Origin: Chloroflexota bacterium
GTDB taxonomy: Bacteria; Chloroflexota; Dehalococcoidia; SM23-28-2; RBG-16-64-32
Length of the DNA stretch: 6,397 bases
Reading direction: 5' to 3'
NCBI GenBank assembly: GCA_022561095.1
Contig: JADFRV010000132.1
Span: 1-6,397 of the forward strand
Shown in pieces: positions 1-5,757 of the stretch (position 1 is the stretch's first letter; each line of letters opens with the position of its first letter). The position numbers were made by a program, and so were the translations under genes. A model generated the notes under the pieces. It searched no databases, had not been told where the DNA came from, and worked only from the letters and a program-made list of their open reading frames with translations.

Positions 1-317
1 AGAATCCTGCGGTGGCACTGTTGACCGGCTTTTTCAAAGCAGAGCAGGGTAAAATCACCCTGGGACGGCAGGCTGTCAAGCCACTCTTGAAACTTCGGCG
101 AATCCCTGCGGCTCGACGCTAATTCCTCGCGGTACTCGATATCCAACCCCGCAAAGTCCACGCCTCCCGACTGATAGGTTTGGAGCAAGGTCCGGGAAGG
201 GTACAGAAACGGCAGCGTTTCCCATAGCGTTTTACGTCCCCGGGGATGTCCCCTGGAGACCCGGTACACCTGGCCCTGCCAGTCTTCCACGGCGTAATAG
301 CTGGCGGTGTATAGCAT
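1..317 (-). CDS. DUF488 family protein, N-terminal part, cut by the window edge
   Basis: I read this gene directly on the minus strand: an ATG at 317 opens 105 complete codons without a stop, then the gene runs off the left edge. The protein begins MLYTASYYAVEDW and has the DUF488 pattern: an early segment rich in aromatic residues (1-13), a basic stretch RVSRGHPRGRK (19-29), TLPFLYPSR (34-42), and the family signature LLCFEKAGQQCHRR (91-104), in which Cys93, Glu95, Cys101, His102 and two arginines stand out. DUF488 proteins are small and cytosolic. Their biochemical role is not established, though the Cys/His/Arg signature suggests binding or catalysis. About two thirds or more of a usual family member is present. 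The gene lies 62 bases after the pnp stop in the same direction, so it may be read through from pnp. An in-frame GTG directly precedes the ATG and is an equally possible start. No good ribosome binding site is visible. Confidence 0.8.
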   Translation of the reverse strand, partial: MLYTASYYAVEDWQGQVYRVSRGHPRGRKTLWETLPFLYPSRTLLQTYQSGGVDFAGLDIEYREELASSRRDSPKFQEWLDSLPSQGDFTLLCFEKAGQQCHRRI

Positions 318-379
318 CACACGCTCAAATTCTGATGGTTTTAGGCCTCGATTACCGTTGAGCCGGCAAATGCATCGGC

Positions 380-2761
380 TTAGGGGTCGCCGGAGGCTAT
401 TGATCGGCTGCTGAACTCGGTGCGGGGAATGCCGTCCTGGCTGGAGGAAACACCTGGCGCACCAAGAACAGGACCGATCCCACCAGGATGATGCTCAGGT
501 AACTGATGGACCGGTCCACCACCACCACGGCCACGGCCACCGCCGCCACCGCCACCGCCACCACCGCCGCCACGGCCACCACGGCCACCGCCGCCGTCCC
601 GGCGCGGAGGCCTGCCGCCTCGATCGCGGTCGCGGCGCCCGCCGACGTCAGCCATCTGTGCCTGCTTGGACGCCTGCAGCGCTTCCTCAGGGGAGAGGTC
701 CTCTAGCACGGCGCGGCGGGAGAGGTTAACACGGCCGAGGTCATCCACTTCTATGACCATCACCATAATTTCGTCGCCGACGTTAACTACATCCTCGACG
801 CGGCGCACGGGCTCGTCCGCCAGGTCAGCCATACGGACGAGGCCGTCCTTACCGGGCAGTATCTCCACGAAGGCGCCGAAGGAGGTGAGGCGGGTGACCC
901 TGCCGGTGTATACCTCACCCAGCTCCGCGTCTTTAGTCAAGCCCTCGATGATGGCTATCGCCTTACGCGCCTGCTCCTCGTTGGGTGAACCCACGAACAC
1001 AGTGCCATCGTCCTCGACATCGATGCTGCAGCCCGTTTCTTCGATAATGGAGCGGATGACGCGGCCACCGGGGCCGATGACGGCGCCGATCTTCTCCTGA
1101 GAGATGGATATCCGGAACATCCGCGGCGCGTAGGGCGAGAGATCCGCTCGCGCTTCCGGGATCGTCTCCAGCATATTGCTCAGGATGACCTCTCGCGCCT
1201 CGCGGGCCTGGGCGAGCGCTGTCTCCATGATCTCGGCGGTGATGCCCTTGACCTTGATATCCATCTGCATGGCGGTGATGCCTTTGGACGTGCCAGCCAC
1301 CTTGAAGTCCATGTCGCCCATGGCATCCTCGAGGCCGGCGATGTCGGTAAGTACGCGGTAGTCGTCATCGCTCTTGATGAGGCCCATGGCGACGCCAGCA
1401 ACCGGGGACTTGATGGGAACGCCGGCGTCCATCAAGGAGAGGGTGCTGCCGCAGACGCTGGCCATAGAGGTGCTGCCGTTGCTGGAGAGCACCTCCGATA
1501 CGAGGCGAATGGTGTAGGGGAACTCCTCCTCGTTGGGCACTACCGGCAGCAGCGCCCGCTCCGCCAGGGCGCCGTGGCCGATGTCGCGGCGGCTGGCCCC
1601 TCTGAGGAATCGGGCCTCACCGACGGAGAAGGGGGCGAAGTTGTAGTGATGCATGAAACGCTTGGTCTCTTCCGGTTCGATGCTGTCCAGCTTCTGCTGC
1701 TCGCCCATGGAGCCCAGAGTGGTGACGGTGAGGACCTGGGTCTCGCCGCGGCTGAACAGGCCGGAGCCGTGAGTGCGGGGAAGGAGACCGACCTCGCTGC
1801 TAAGGGCCCTGATCTCGTCCGTCTTTCGGTCATCGGGCCGCCGGCCTTCGCTCAGGATACGGGAGCGGACGGCGGCCTTGGTTATTTCACTGAGGGCGGA
1901 CTTGAGCTCGTCTTCGGGGTGGGTTTCGCCCAGCGCCTCGACGAGCTCCTTCCGACGCTCGGACATCCCCTCGCTTCGCTCGTCCTTAGCACCGGAGATG
2001 AGGTCCCAGTTGCGGCTGCGGACGAACTCCTCGACAGCGGAGCGTACCTCGTCGGGGAGGGTCTTCGTGTCCACCTGGGCCTTCGGCTTGCCCACCTTAG
2101 CGGCCATCTCATCCTGGAGGCTGATGAGCTCCGCGTTGACGTCCTGGCCGATGCGTATCGCCTCCAGTACCTGCGACTCGGGCACCTCGTTGGCGCCGGC
2201 CTCTACCATGACCACCGCGTCGCGGGTCCCCGCTACCACGAGGTCTATCTCGCTGTCATTGAGCTGGGCATAGGTGGGGTTGACCACGAATTCGCCGTTG
2301 ACGTAGCCGACGCGGGTGCCGGCTATGGGCCCGTCGAAGGGTATATCGGATATGACGAGGGCGGCGGAGGCGCCGGTGAGCGCCAGAACGTCTGGGTCGT
2401 TCTCCTGGTCGGCGGAGAGGACGGTGCCGATCACCTGGGTTTCGTTCCGCATACCTTTGGGGAAGAGCGGCCTCAGCGGCCTGTCGGTGAGGCGATCTGT
2501 GAGTATCGCCTGGCTGGTGGGCCGTCCTTCGCGGCGGAAGAAGCTGCCGGGTATCTTGCCCGCGGCGTATAGCCTCTCCTCGTAGTCTATGGTGAGGGGG
2601 AAGAAGTCCATCCCCTCACGGGGTGCGCCCATGCAGGCGGTGACCAGGATCATCGAATCGCCGTAGCGCACGAGGACTGCCCCGTTGGCCAGACCGGCCA
2701 TGCCGCCTACCTCCATGCTCAACTCTCGGCCGCCTATGGTGCGGCTGAACTTTTCAGTCAT
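380..2761 (-). CDS. pnp: polyribonucleotide nucleotidyltransferase (PNPase)
   Basis: This is a cytosolic 3'-5' exoribonuclease that degrades RNA with phosphate to nucleoside diphosphates, and in other bacteria works as a trimer, often with RNase E and a helicase. The 793 residues show the full family layout: first RNase PH-like domain (about 6-140, with FFRREGRPTS at 74-83), a helical linker (about 235-310), second RNase PH-like domain (about 315-540) carrying GDMDFKVAG at 482-490, the segment with the catalytic aspartates, then a KH domain (about 550-610, loop GPGG 563-566) and an S1 domain (about 615-683, VYTGRVTRLTSFGAFVEI). The start is supported by GGGAGG at 2773-2778, 11 bases upstream. 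The gene follows rpsO in the same direction, the common order. The unusual part is the tail: residues 706-749 are almost only Gly, Arg and Asp, and the last 44 residues (750-793) resemble no PNPase sequence I know. The codon pattern shifts frame in this last stretch, so the true C-terminus is less certain than the rest. Confidence 0.97.
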   Translation of the reverse strand: MTEKFSRTIGGRELSMEVGGMAGLANGAVLVRYGDSMILVTACMGAPREGMDFFPLTIDYEERLYAAGKIPGSFFRREGRPTSQAILTDRLTDRPLRPLFPKGMRNETQVIGTVLSADQENDPDVLALTGASAALVISDIPFDGPIAGTRVGYVNGEFVVNPTYAQLNDSEIDLVVAGTRDAVVMVEAGANEVPESQVLEAIRIGQDVNAELISLQDEMAAKVGKPKAQVDTKTLPDEVRSAVEEFVRSRNWDLISGAKDERSEGMSERRKELVEALGETHPEDELKSALSEITKAAVRSRILSEGRRPDDRKTDEIRALSSEVGLLPRTHGSGLFSRGETQVLTVTTLGSMGEQQKLDSIEPEETKRFMHHYNFAPFSVGEARFLRGASRRDIGHGALAERALLPVVPNEEEFPYTIRLVSEVLSSNGSTSMASVCGSTLSLMDAGVPIKSPVAGVAMGLIKSDDDYRVLTDIAGLEDAMGDMDFKVAGTSKGITAMQMDIKVKGITAEIMETALAQAREAREVILSNMLETIPEARADLSPYAPRMFRISISQEKIGAVIGPGGRVIRSIIEETGCSIDVEDDGTVFVGSPNEEQARKAIAIIEGLTKDAELGEVYTGRVTRLTSFGAFVEILPGKDGLVRMADLADEPVRRVEDVVNVGDEIMVMVIEVDDLGRVNLSRRAVLEDLSPEEALQASKQAQMADVGGRRDRDRGGRPPRRDGGGGRGGRGGGGGGGGGGGGRGRGGGGPVHQLPEHHPGGIGPVLGAPGVSSSQDGIPRTEFSSRSIASGDP
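397..519 (-). CDS. possible small membrane protein overlapping the pnp 3' end
   Basis: A second minus-strand frame, shifted relative to pnp, opens with GTG at 519 and ends with TAG at 397, giving 40 residues. It starts VDRSISYLSIILVGSVLF, with a hydrophobic run at residues 7-20 flanked by Arg3 and Arg21, followed by a proline- and alanine-rich end (25-38). Over the first 24 codons most third positions are G or C, as in real genes here, whereas the same bases read in the pnp frame mostly end in A or T. Upstream lies only the GGN array, which gives a weak purine-rich ribosome binding site; translation could be coupled to pnp. It could also be a former extension of pnp separated by a frameshift, or a chance open frame. 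I do not recognise the sequence, and the start is a guess. Confidence 0.3.
   Translation of the reverse strand: MDRSISYLSIILVGSVLFLVRQVFPPARTAFPAPSSAADQ
517..597 (-). repeat. GGN triplet array encoding the glycine-rich PNPase tail
   Basis: On the plus strand this stretch is built almost only of CCA, CCG and CAC-type triplets. Read on the minus strand it is GGT and GGC codons interrupted by CGT or CGC, giving runs of glycine with scattered arginine (roughly PNPase residues 723-749). Such arrays are prone to length change by slippage in steps of three bases. It is coding low-complexity sequence, not a CRISPR array, since there are no spacers. Confidence 0.85.
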
Positions 2762-2772
2762 GCTGTGTGAAA

Positions 2773-2778
2773 CCTCCC
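2773..2778 (-). promoter_or_regulatory. pnp ribosome binding site
   Basis: GGGAGG on the minus strand lies 11 bases before the pnp ATG. It directly abuts the base of the stem-loop at 2779-2801, so the structure could affect ribosome access. Confidence 0.75.
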
Positions 2779-2801
2779 GTCACTCCTATTCTTAGGGTGA
2801 C
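2779..2801 (-). promoter_or_regulatory. stem-loop in the pnp leader, next to the ribosome binding site
   Basis: In mRNA sense, GTCAC pairs with GTGAC and the adjoining CCT pairs with AGG, giving eight base pairs with one bulged A and a six-base AAGAAT loop. It ends at the base before GGGAGG. No U-run follows, so it is not an intrinsic terminator. In enterobacteria, the pnp leader carries a stem cleaved by RNase III and used for PNPase autocontrol; a similar role here is only an analogy. Confidence 0.5.
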
Positions 2802-2809
2802 TTGCTGAT

Positions 2810-2827
2810 AGAGTACCCAGATACTCT
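2810..2827 (-). promoter_or_regulatory. second stem-loop in the rpsO-pnp spacer
   Basis: AGAGTA and TACTCT form a perfect six-base stem around a six-base loop. It lies eight bases upstream (in mRNA sense) of the stem-loop next to the ribosome binding site. It could be a processing or stability element of the rpsO-pnp transcript. A six-base stem is short enough that chance is possible. Confidence 0.35.
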
Positions 2828-2934
2828 TGCGTGTATGTCAGCTGCATAGCGTGGCGCTCTGGCGGCGCAGCGGTTGTGATCTACAGCCTGTTCTGGGAGG
2901 AGTATCGCTTGGGGAAGAGCGAAAGAGGGTCCGT

Positions 2935-3201
2935 CTACTTGCGGATGCCCAGTGCGGCGATCAGCGCCTTGTAGCGGTTTGGCTCTCGACGGCTAAGGTA
3001 GCGTAAGAGCCGGCGTCGCCGTCCCACGATCTTCATTAAGCCGCGCTGCGAGTGGTGATCCTTCCGATGGATCCGCAGGTGGTCCGTCATCTGGCGGATC
3101 CGCTCCGTCAGGAGCGCTACCTGCACATCCGTCGAACCTGTGTCGGACGCATGCAGACGAATGCTACTCGTGATCTCTTCTTTCTCCGTCTTGGTCAGCA
3201 T
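2935..3201 (-). CDS. rpsO: 30S ribosomal protein S15
   Basis: This primary rRNA-binding protein of the small subunit binds the three-way junction of helices 20-22 in the 16S rRNA and nucleates the platform. The 88 residues match the usual length and show the family pattern: DTGSTDVQVALLTERI (20-35), HLRIHRKDHHSQRGL (41-55), a basic stretch VGRRRRLLRYL (59-69), and the end RYKALIAALGIRK. The only in-frame start near the conserved N-terminus is the ATG at 3201. The only strong AGGAGG (3231-3236) lies 29 bases upstream of it, an unusually long distance, with no other start codon in between. A weaker AGAGG at 3218-3222 is 16 bases away. The gene has its own promoter and is followed by pnp after 173 bases. 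In several bacteria S15 represses its own mRNA through a structured leader; the odd spacing would fit such control but does not prove it. Confidence 0.97.
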   Translation of the reverse strand: MLTKTEKEEITSSIRLHASDTGSTDVQVALLTERIRQMTDHLRIHRKDHHSQRGLMKIVGRRRRLLRYLSRREPNRYKALIAALGIRK

Positions 3202-3230
3202 GCTTCGCGCGGCTGCGCCTCTGCGTCTTT

Positions 3231-3236
3231 CCTCCT
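3231..3236 (-). promoter_or_regulatory. displaced Shine-Dalgarno sequence of rpsO
   Basis: A perfect AGGAGG on the minus strand sits 29 bases before the rpsO ATG instead of the usual 5-10. The bases in between contain no ATG, GTG or TTG in any frame, so it cannot serve a nearer start codon. Folding of the GC-rich spacer would have to bring it close to the start, or a weaker site acts instead. Confidence 0.5.
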
Positions 3237-3253
3237 CTTTTTTCGTCAGAGCG

Positions 3254-3283
3254 AGTATAGCATAGGCCCAGTGACGGAGGCAA
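3254..3283 (-). promoter_or_regulatory. rpsO promoter, extended -10 type
   Basis: On the minus strand TTGCCT (3278-3283) serves as -35 and TATACT (3254-3259) as -10, with an 18-base spacer. The -10 is preceded by TGC, matching the extended -10 form TGn. Transcription would begin near 3247, giving a leader of about 45 bases that contains the AGGAGG. The -35 matches four of six consensus bases and the -10 five of six. Confidence 0.6.
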
Positions 3284-3294
3284 TGAGGCCCAGT
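3264..3294. repeat. 9-base direct repeat between divergent promoters
   Basis: AGGCCCAGT occurs at 3264-3272 and again at 3286-3294, 22 bases apart start to start, about two DNA turns. The first copy lies mainly within the rpsO promoter spacer and the second within the spacer of the plus-strand promoter, so a protein bound to them would contact both promoters on one DNA face. The second copy runs into a 10-base palindrome CAGTATACTG (3291-3300) that contains the plus-strand -10. No known operator is recognised. Confidence 0.4.
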
Positions 3295-3299
3295 ATACT
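3271..3299 (+). promoter_or_regulatory. promoter of the DegV-kinase operon
   Basis: GTGACG (3271-3276, four of six -35 bases) and TATACT (3294-3299, five of six -10 bases) are 17 bases apart. Transcription would start near 3306. The promoter is divergent from and interleaved with the rpsO promoter: the two -35 boxes are separated by a single base at 3277. Confidence 0.5.
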
Positions 3300-3302
3300 G
3301 AG

Positions 3303-3320
3303 TCGGGGAATCGTCCCCGA
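3303..3320 (+). promoter_or_regulatory. stem-loop at the start of the DegV-kinase transcript
   Basis: TCGGGGA and TCCCCGA pair perfectly over seven bases around an ATCG loop. It overlaps the expected transcription start and lies 25 bases before the ATG. It could stabilise the 5' end of the mRNA or act as a palindromic protein site in the DNA. It is not followed by a T-run. Confidence 0.4.
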
Positions 3321-3345
3321 GTGCAATCGTCCGGAATCATCTTAT

Positions 3346-4845
3346 ATGGCGAAGGTTGCGATAGTAACCGATAGCTCCGTCTGTCTGCCCGCGGACATCC
3401 TGCGAGCGCAGCAAATCACGACCGTCCCGCTGACGTTCCTGTTTGACGGCGAACTCCACTATGACGGCCGTCTTACCAGCAGGGAGTTCTACGGCCTGCT
3501 CCGCACATCCCGAAAGTTCCCCACAACGGCCTCTCCCGCGCCCGCGGCGTTCCTGGAAGCGTTCCGCCAGGCCGCCACAACCGCCGAATCGGCTCTCTGC
3601 ATCACTCTCCCCTCCGCCTTCAGCGGCACCTACAGCTCCGCCAACAACGCGGCCGAGATGGCTCGCCAGGAGATGCCGCAGTTCCCCGTCCGCGTGGTCG
3701 ATTCTCACTGCCTGGCGATGTGCCATGGCTTTGCCGTGCTGTCGGCGGCGAGGGCAGCGCAGGCCGGCGCCAGCAGGGACGAAGCCGAAGCGGTGGTCCG
3801 GGAGGTCGCCTCGCGCGCCCACCTCCTGGGCGTGATGGACACGCTCCGCTATCTGGCCAAGGGCGGCCGCGTGCCCATGGTGATACACTGGGCTACCTCC
3901 CTGCTCCGGATCAAGCCCATCCTCGTCGCGGAGGGAGAGGAGATCCAGGCCTTGGAACGCGTCCGCGCCATGCCCCGCGCCATCAGCCGTCTGCTGACGC
4001 GCATCGAGGAGCGACTGGACGAGGAGCGGCCACTGCACATGGCGGTGATGCACGCCGACGCGCCGGCAGCGGCGCGCGACCTGGCTGACACCGTGCGCCA
4101 GCGGTTTCAGCCGGATGAGCTCCTGATCACGGAGTTCACCAGCGTGATGGGCGCCCACACCGGGCCAGGCTTCGTGGGCGTAGCCTTCTTTTCCGGCCAG
4201 CCCGTCGCGGTGGTGGCCGAGGCGGGCGGCTCTCATTCCGCCGCCGCGTCCAACTCCACGCTTGACGAGGACGTCGCCAAGCTGGAGTCTTCGCTGCGGG
4301 GAGTCCCGGCATCGCAGCGGACGCAGTCGCTGGTGCTCGTGACCGGGCTGCCCGGCAGCGGCAAGAGCTACTTCAGTCGCGAGCTGTGCAGCCGCTACCC
4401 CCTGGCCCACCTGAACAGCGACACGCTGCGCAGGGCCCTGTTTCCCAGACCCGCGCACGACGCAGCCGAGAACGAGCGGCTGTTCGCGGCCGTCCATACC
4501 CTTCTGAGAAGGCTCCTCGCCCGCGGCGTGAGCGCGGTCCTCGACGCCACCAGCCTAAAGGAGAAGCATCGCCGGCCGCTGTACGAGATCGCTGAAGATG
4601 CCGGGGCGCGCCTCGTCATCGTGCAGACGGAGGCGCCGCCGGACGTTGCCCGAGAGCGGCTGGAGGCGCGCGCCCGCGGCGACGACCGGCAAGACGCCTC
4701 GGAGGCGACGGTAGCCGTATATGATAGGATGCGGAGAGATATGGAGCCGATAGAGCGGCCGCACATAAAGGTTGACACGTCCAAAGAGATCGAACCGTCG
4801 CTGGCGGATGTGGTTCAGCAGTTAGCGATGGCGAACCGTGTCTAG
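3346..4845 (+). CDS. fusion of a DegV/FakB-like fatty-acid-binding domain and a P-loop kinase domain
   Basis: The 499-residue protein has two clear parts. Residues 1-295 are a DegV domain: VAIVTDSS (4-11), PTTASPAPAAF (59-69), SGTYSSA (93-99), VVDS (117-120), LAKGGRV (170-176), KPIL (190-193) and HTGPG (271-275). DegV/FakB proteins hold a fatty acid and present it to the separate kinase FakA to make acyl-phosphate. In PTTASP the serine usual in TTSxP is alanine (Ala62), and serine is at 63. After a linker (about 296-326), residues 327-495 are a P-loop kinase domain of the AAA_33/polynucleotide-kinase-like type: Walker A GLPGSGKS (334-341), NSDTLRR (357-363), a Walker B-like strand AVLDATS (397-403) and an arginine-rich lid (437-448). 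The ATG at 3346 fits the conserved DegV N-terminus. The frame stays open upstream, but the added residues would be antisense to rpsO and overlap both promoters. The ribosome binding site is weak. Domain identities are fairly sure; the substrate of the kinase part is unknown. Confidence 0.88.
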   Translation: MAKVAIVTDSSVCLPADILRAQQITTVPLTFLFDGELHYDGRLTSREFYGLLRTSRKFPTTASPAPAAFLEAFRQAATTAESALCITLPSAFSGTYSSANNAAEMARQEMPQFPVRVVDSHCLAMCHGFAVLSAARAAQAGASRDEAEAVVREVASRAHLLGVMDTLRYLAKGGRVPMVIHWATSLLRIKPILVAEGEEIQALERVRAMPRAISRLLTRIEERLDEERPLHMAVMHADAPAAARDLADTVRQRFQPDELLITEFTSVMGAHTGPGFVGVAFFSGQPVAVVAEAGGSHSAAASNSTLDEDVAKLESSLRGVPASQRTQSLVLVTGLPGSGKSYFSRELCSRYPLAHLNSDTLRRALFPRPAHDAAENERLFAAVHTLLRRLLARGVSAVLDATSLKEKHRRPLYEIAEDAGARLVIVQTEAPPDVARERLEARARGDDRQDASEATVAVYDRMRRDMEPIERPHIKVDTSKEIEPSLADVVQQLAMANRV

Positions 4846-5398
4846 GCTTGGGCTTCGCAACCCGGTCCTGATTTTCGGGGCGCTAGGCGTTCTGGCGGTG
4901 GTGGTCGTCATTGTCGTGATCAACGGCGGCGGTGAAAGCCGGCCCGATTATCCGTATACGGTCCAGACGTTCGACGACCAAGGCACCGAACACCTGGAGC
5001 CAGGCGAGACGTACGACCTCTACAACAGCGATCCGCCGACCACGGGTCCGCACGCGCCAGCGCCCGCTGAATTGGGTGTCCATGACCTCCCCGTTGCGAA
5101 GGAGGTCCTTCCTCACAACATGGAGCACGGTGGCGTGATCGTCCTGTACGACTGCTCGGCGGGAGTGGCACCGTTGGATGATGCAGGCTGTCAGAATCTG
5201 CGCGACCTGTTGGCCGCAATCACGGAGGAGAACGTGGCCGACGGGAAGCAGATCCTGATGGCGCCCTACCCCGGCATGGAGCACCCGATCGTTCTCACGG
5301 CCTGGCGCACCCTGGACGCCTTCGACCAGTTTGACGAGCAGCGGGTGCAGGCGTTCATCGATTCGTTCGAGCGCAAGTTCAACCCTGAGGGGTTCTGA
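4838..5398 (+). CDS. membrane-anchored DUF3105 family protein
   Basis: The 186-residue protein starts with GTG at 4838 and overlaps the previous stop by eight bases. A single hydrophobic segment at about 9-29 follows a short basic N-terminus (Arg3, Arg7), indicating an N-terminal membrane anchor with the rest outside the membrane. A glycine-rich spacer (30-32) leads to the DUF3105 domain, marked by YNSDPPTTGPH (62-72) and HNMEHGGVIVLYD (93-105). The histidines in these motifs (72, 93, 97) look like a metal or ligand site, but the family's function is not established. Cys106 and Cys118 could form a disulfide in the extracytoplasmic domain. No ribosome binding site precedes the GTG, so translation is probably coupled to the DegV-kinase gene. 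Family assignment is good; the role is unknown. Confidence 0.85.
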   Translation: MSRLGLRNPVLIFGALGVLAVVVVIVVINGGGESRPDYPYTVQTFDDQGTEHLEPGETYDLYNSDPPTTGPHAPAPAELGVHDLPVAKEVLPHNMEHGGVIVLYDCSAGVAPLDDAGCQNLRDLLAAITEENVADGKQILMAPYPGMEHPIVLTAWRTLDAFDQFDEQRVQAFIDSFERKFNPEGF

Positions 5399-5733
5399 TG
5401 TTCGGGTCCAAACCCTATCTGGTCGTCCGCGCCAACCTCGATCCAGAGGTGATGGGGGAGTTTGAGCAATGGTACACAAGTACTCACCTACCACACGTGC
5501 TAGATATACCGGGAATCGTGCGCGCCTATCGGAGCGACTGGCGCCACGGAAGCGCCAACTGGACCGCGCTCTACGAATTCGCTGACGAGGATGCAGTCCA
5601 GGGCGCGATGGCCAGCGCCCAGGCGAGAGTGGCCCGTCAGGACTGGGAGCGCTGGCTGCCCCACGTCAGTGAGCTAACCGTGGAGGTGTACGCCAGCCTG
5701 ATACCTCTGCCCACGTACGAACACCAGAACTAG
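5398..5733 (+). CDS. small EthD-like dimeric alpha/beta-barrel protein
   Basis: The 111-residue protein has the look of a ferredoxin-like dimeric alpha/beta barrel (EthD/ABM/DUF4286-type): a first strand PYLVVRANL (6-14), a helix with EFEQWYTSTHLPHV (21-34), the turn DIPGIVRAYR (36-45), a strand NWTALYEFAD (54-63), a helix AVQGAMASAQARV (66-78) and a final strand LTVEVYASL (93-101). His30 and Trp25 are at the positions typical of the WY...H motif in EthD-like proteins. Members include small oxygenases, isomerases and many proteins of unknown role. The ATG at 5398 shares its A with the upstream TGA, and GAGGGG at 5387-5392 gives a good ribosome binding site. This is the last gene of the plus-strand operon. 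I cannot name a substrate. Confidence 0.75.
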   Translation: MFGSKPYLVVRANLDPEVMGEFEQWYTSTHLPHVLDIPGIVRAYRSDWRHGSANWTALYEFADEDAVQGAMASAQARVARQDWERWLPHVSELTVEVYASLIPLPTYEHQN

Positions 5734-5757
5734 CCAACTGAACCGGCGCCCGACTTC

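Noticed and set aside
318..379. Promoter or terminator between pnp and the DUF488 gene
   Set aside because: TTGCCG followed by an A-rich stretch is a poor promoter match with a long spacer, and no hairpin followed by a U-run is visible.
517..597. Possible CRISPR-like or noncoding repeat array
   Set aside because: The unit is a simple triplet without spacers, and it stays in frame with pnp as glycine codons.
1574..2572. 332-codon open frame on the plus strand opposite pnp
   Set aside because: It lies wholly within pnp on the opposite strand, its protein resembles no family I know, and long antisense frames are expected opposite GC-rich genes.
2815..2846. Possible separate pnp promoter (CTGACA with a weak TACTCT)
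   Set aside because: The -10 matches only three of six bases, the spacing is too long, and the bases form the stem-loop at 2810-2827.
3052..3345. Upstream extension of the DegV-kinase gene by 98 codons
   Set aside because: The extra residues overlap rpsO in antisense and both promoters, and DegV proteins start at the MAKVAIVTDSS-like segment.
3337..4497. 386-codon minus-strand open frame opposite the DegV-kinase gene
   Set aside because: It is antisense to a clearly coding gene with recognisable motifs. Its Gly/Arg/His-rich sequence is typical of a shadow frame.
4883..5494. 203-codon minus-strand open frame opposite the DUF3105 and EthD-like genes
   Set aside because: It is antisense to two recognised genes and spans their junction, with no family resemblance or ribosome binding site.
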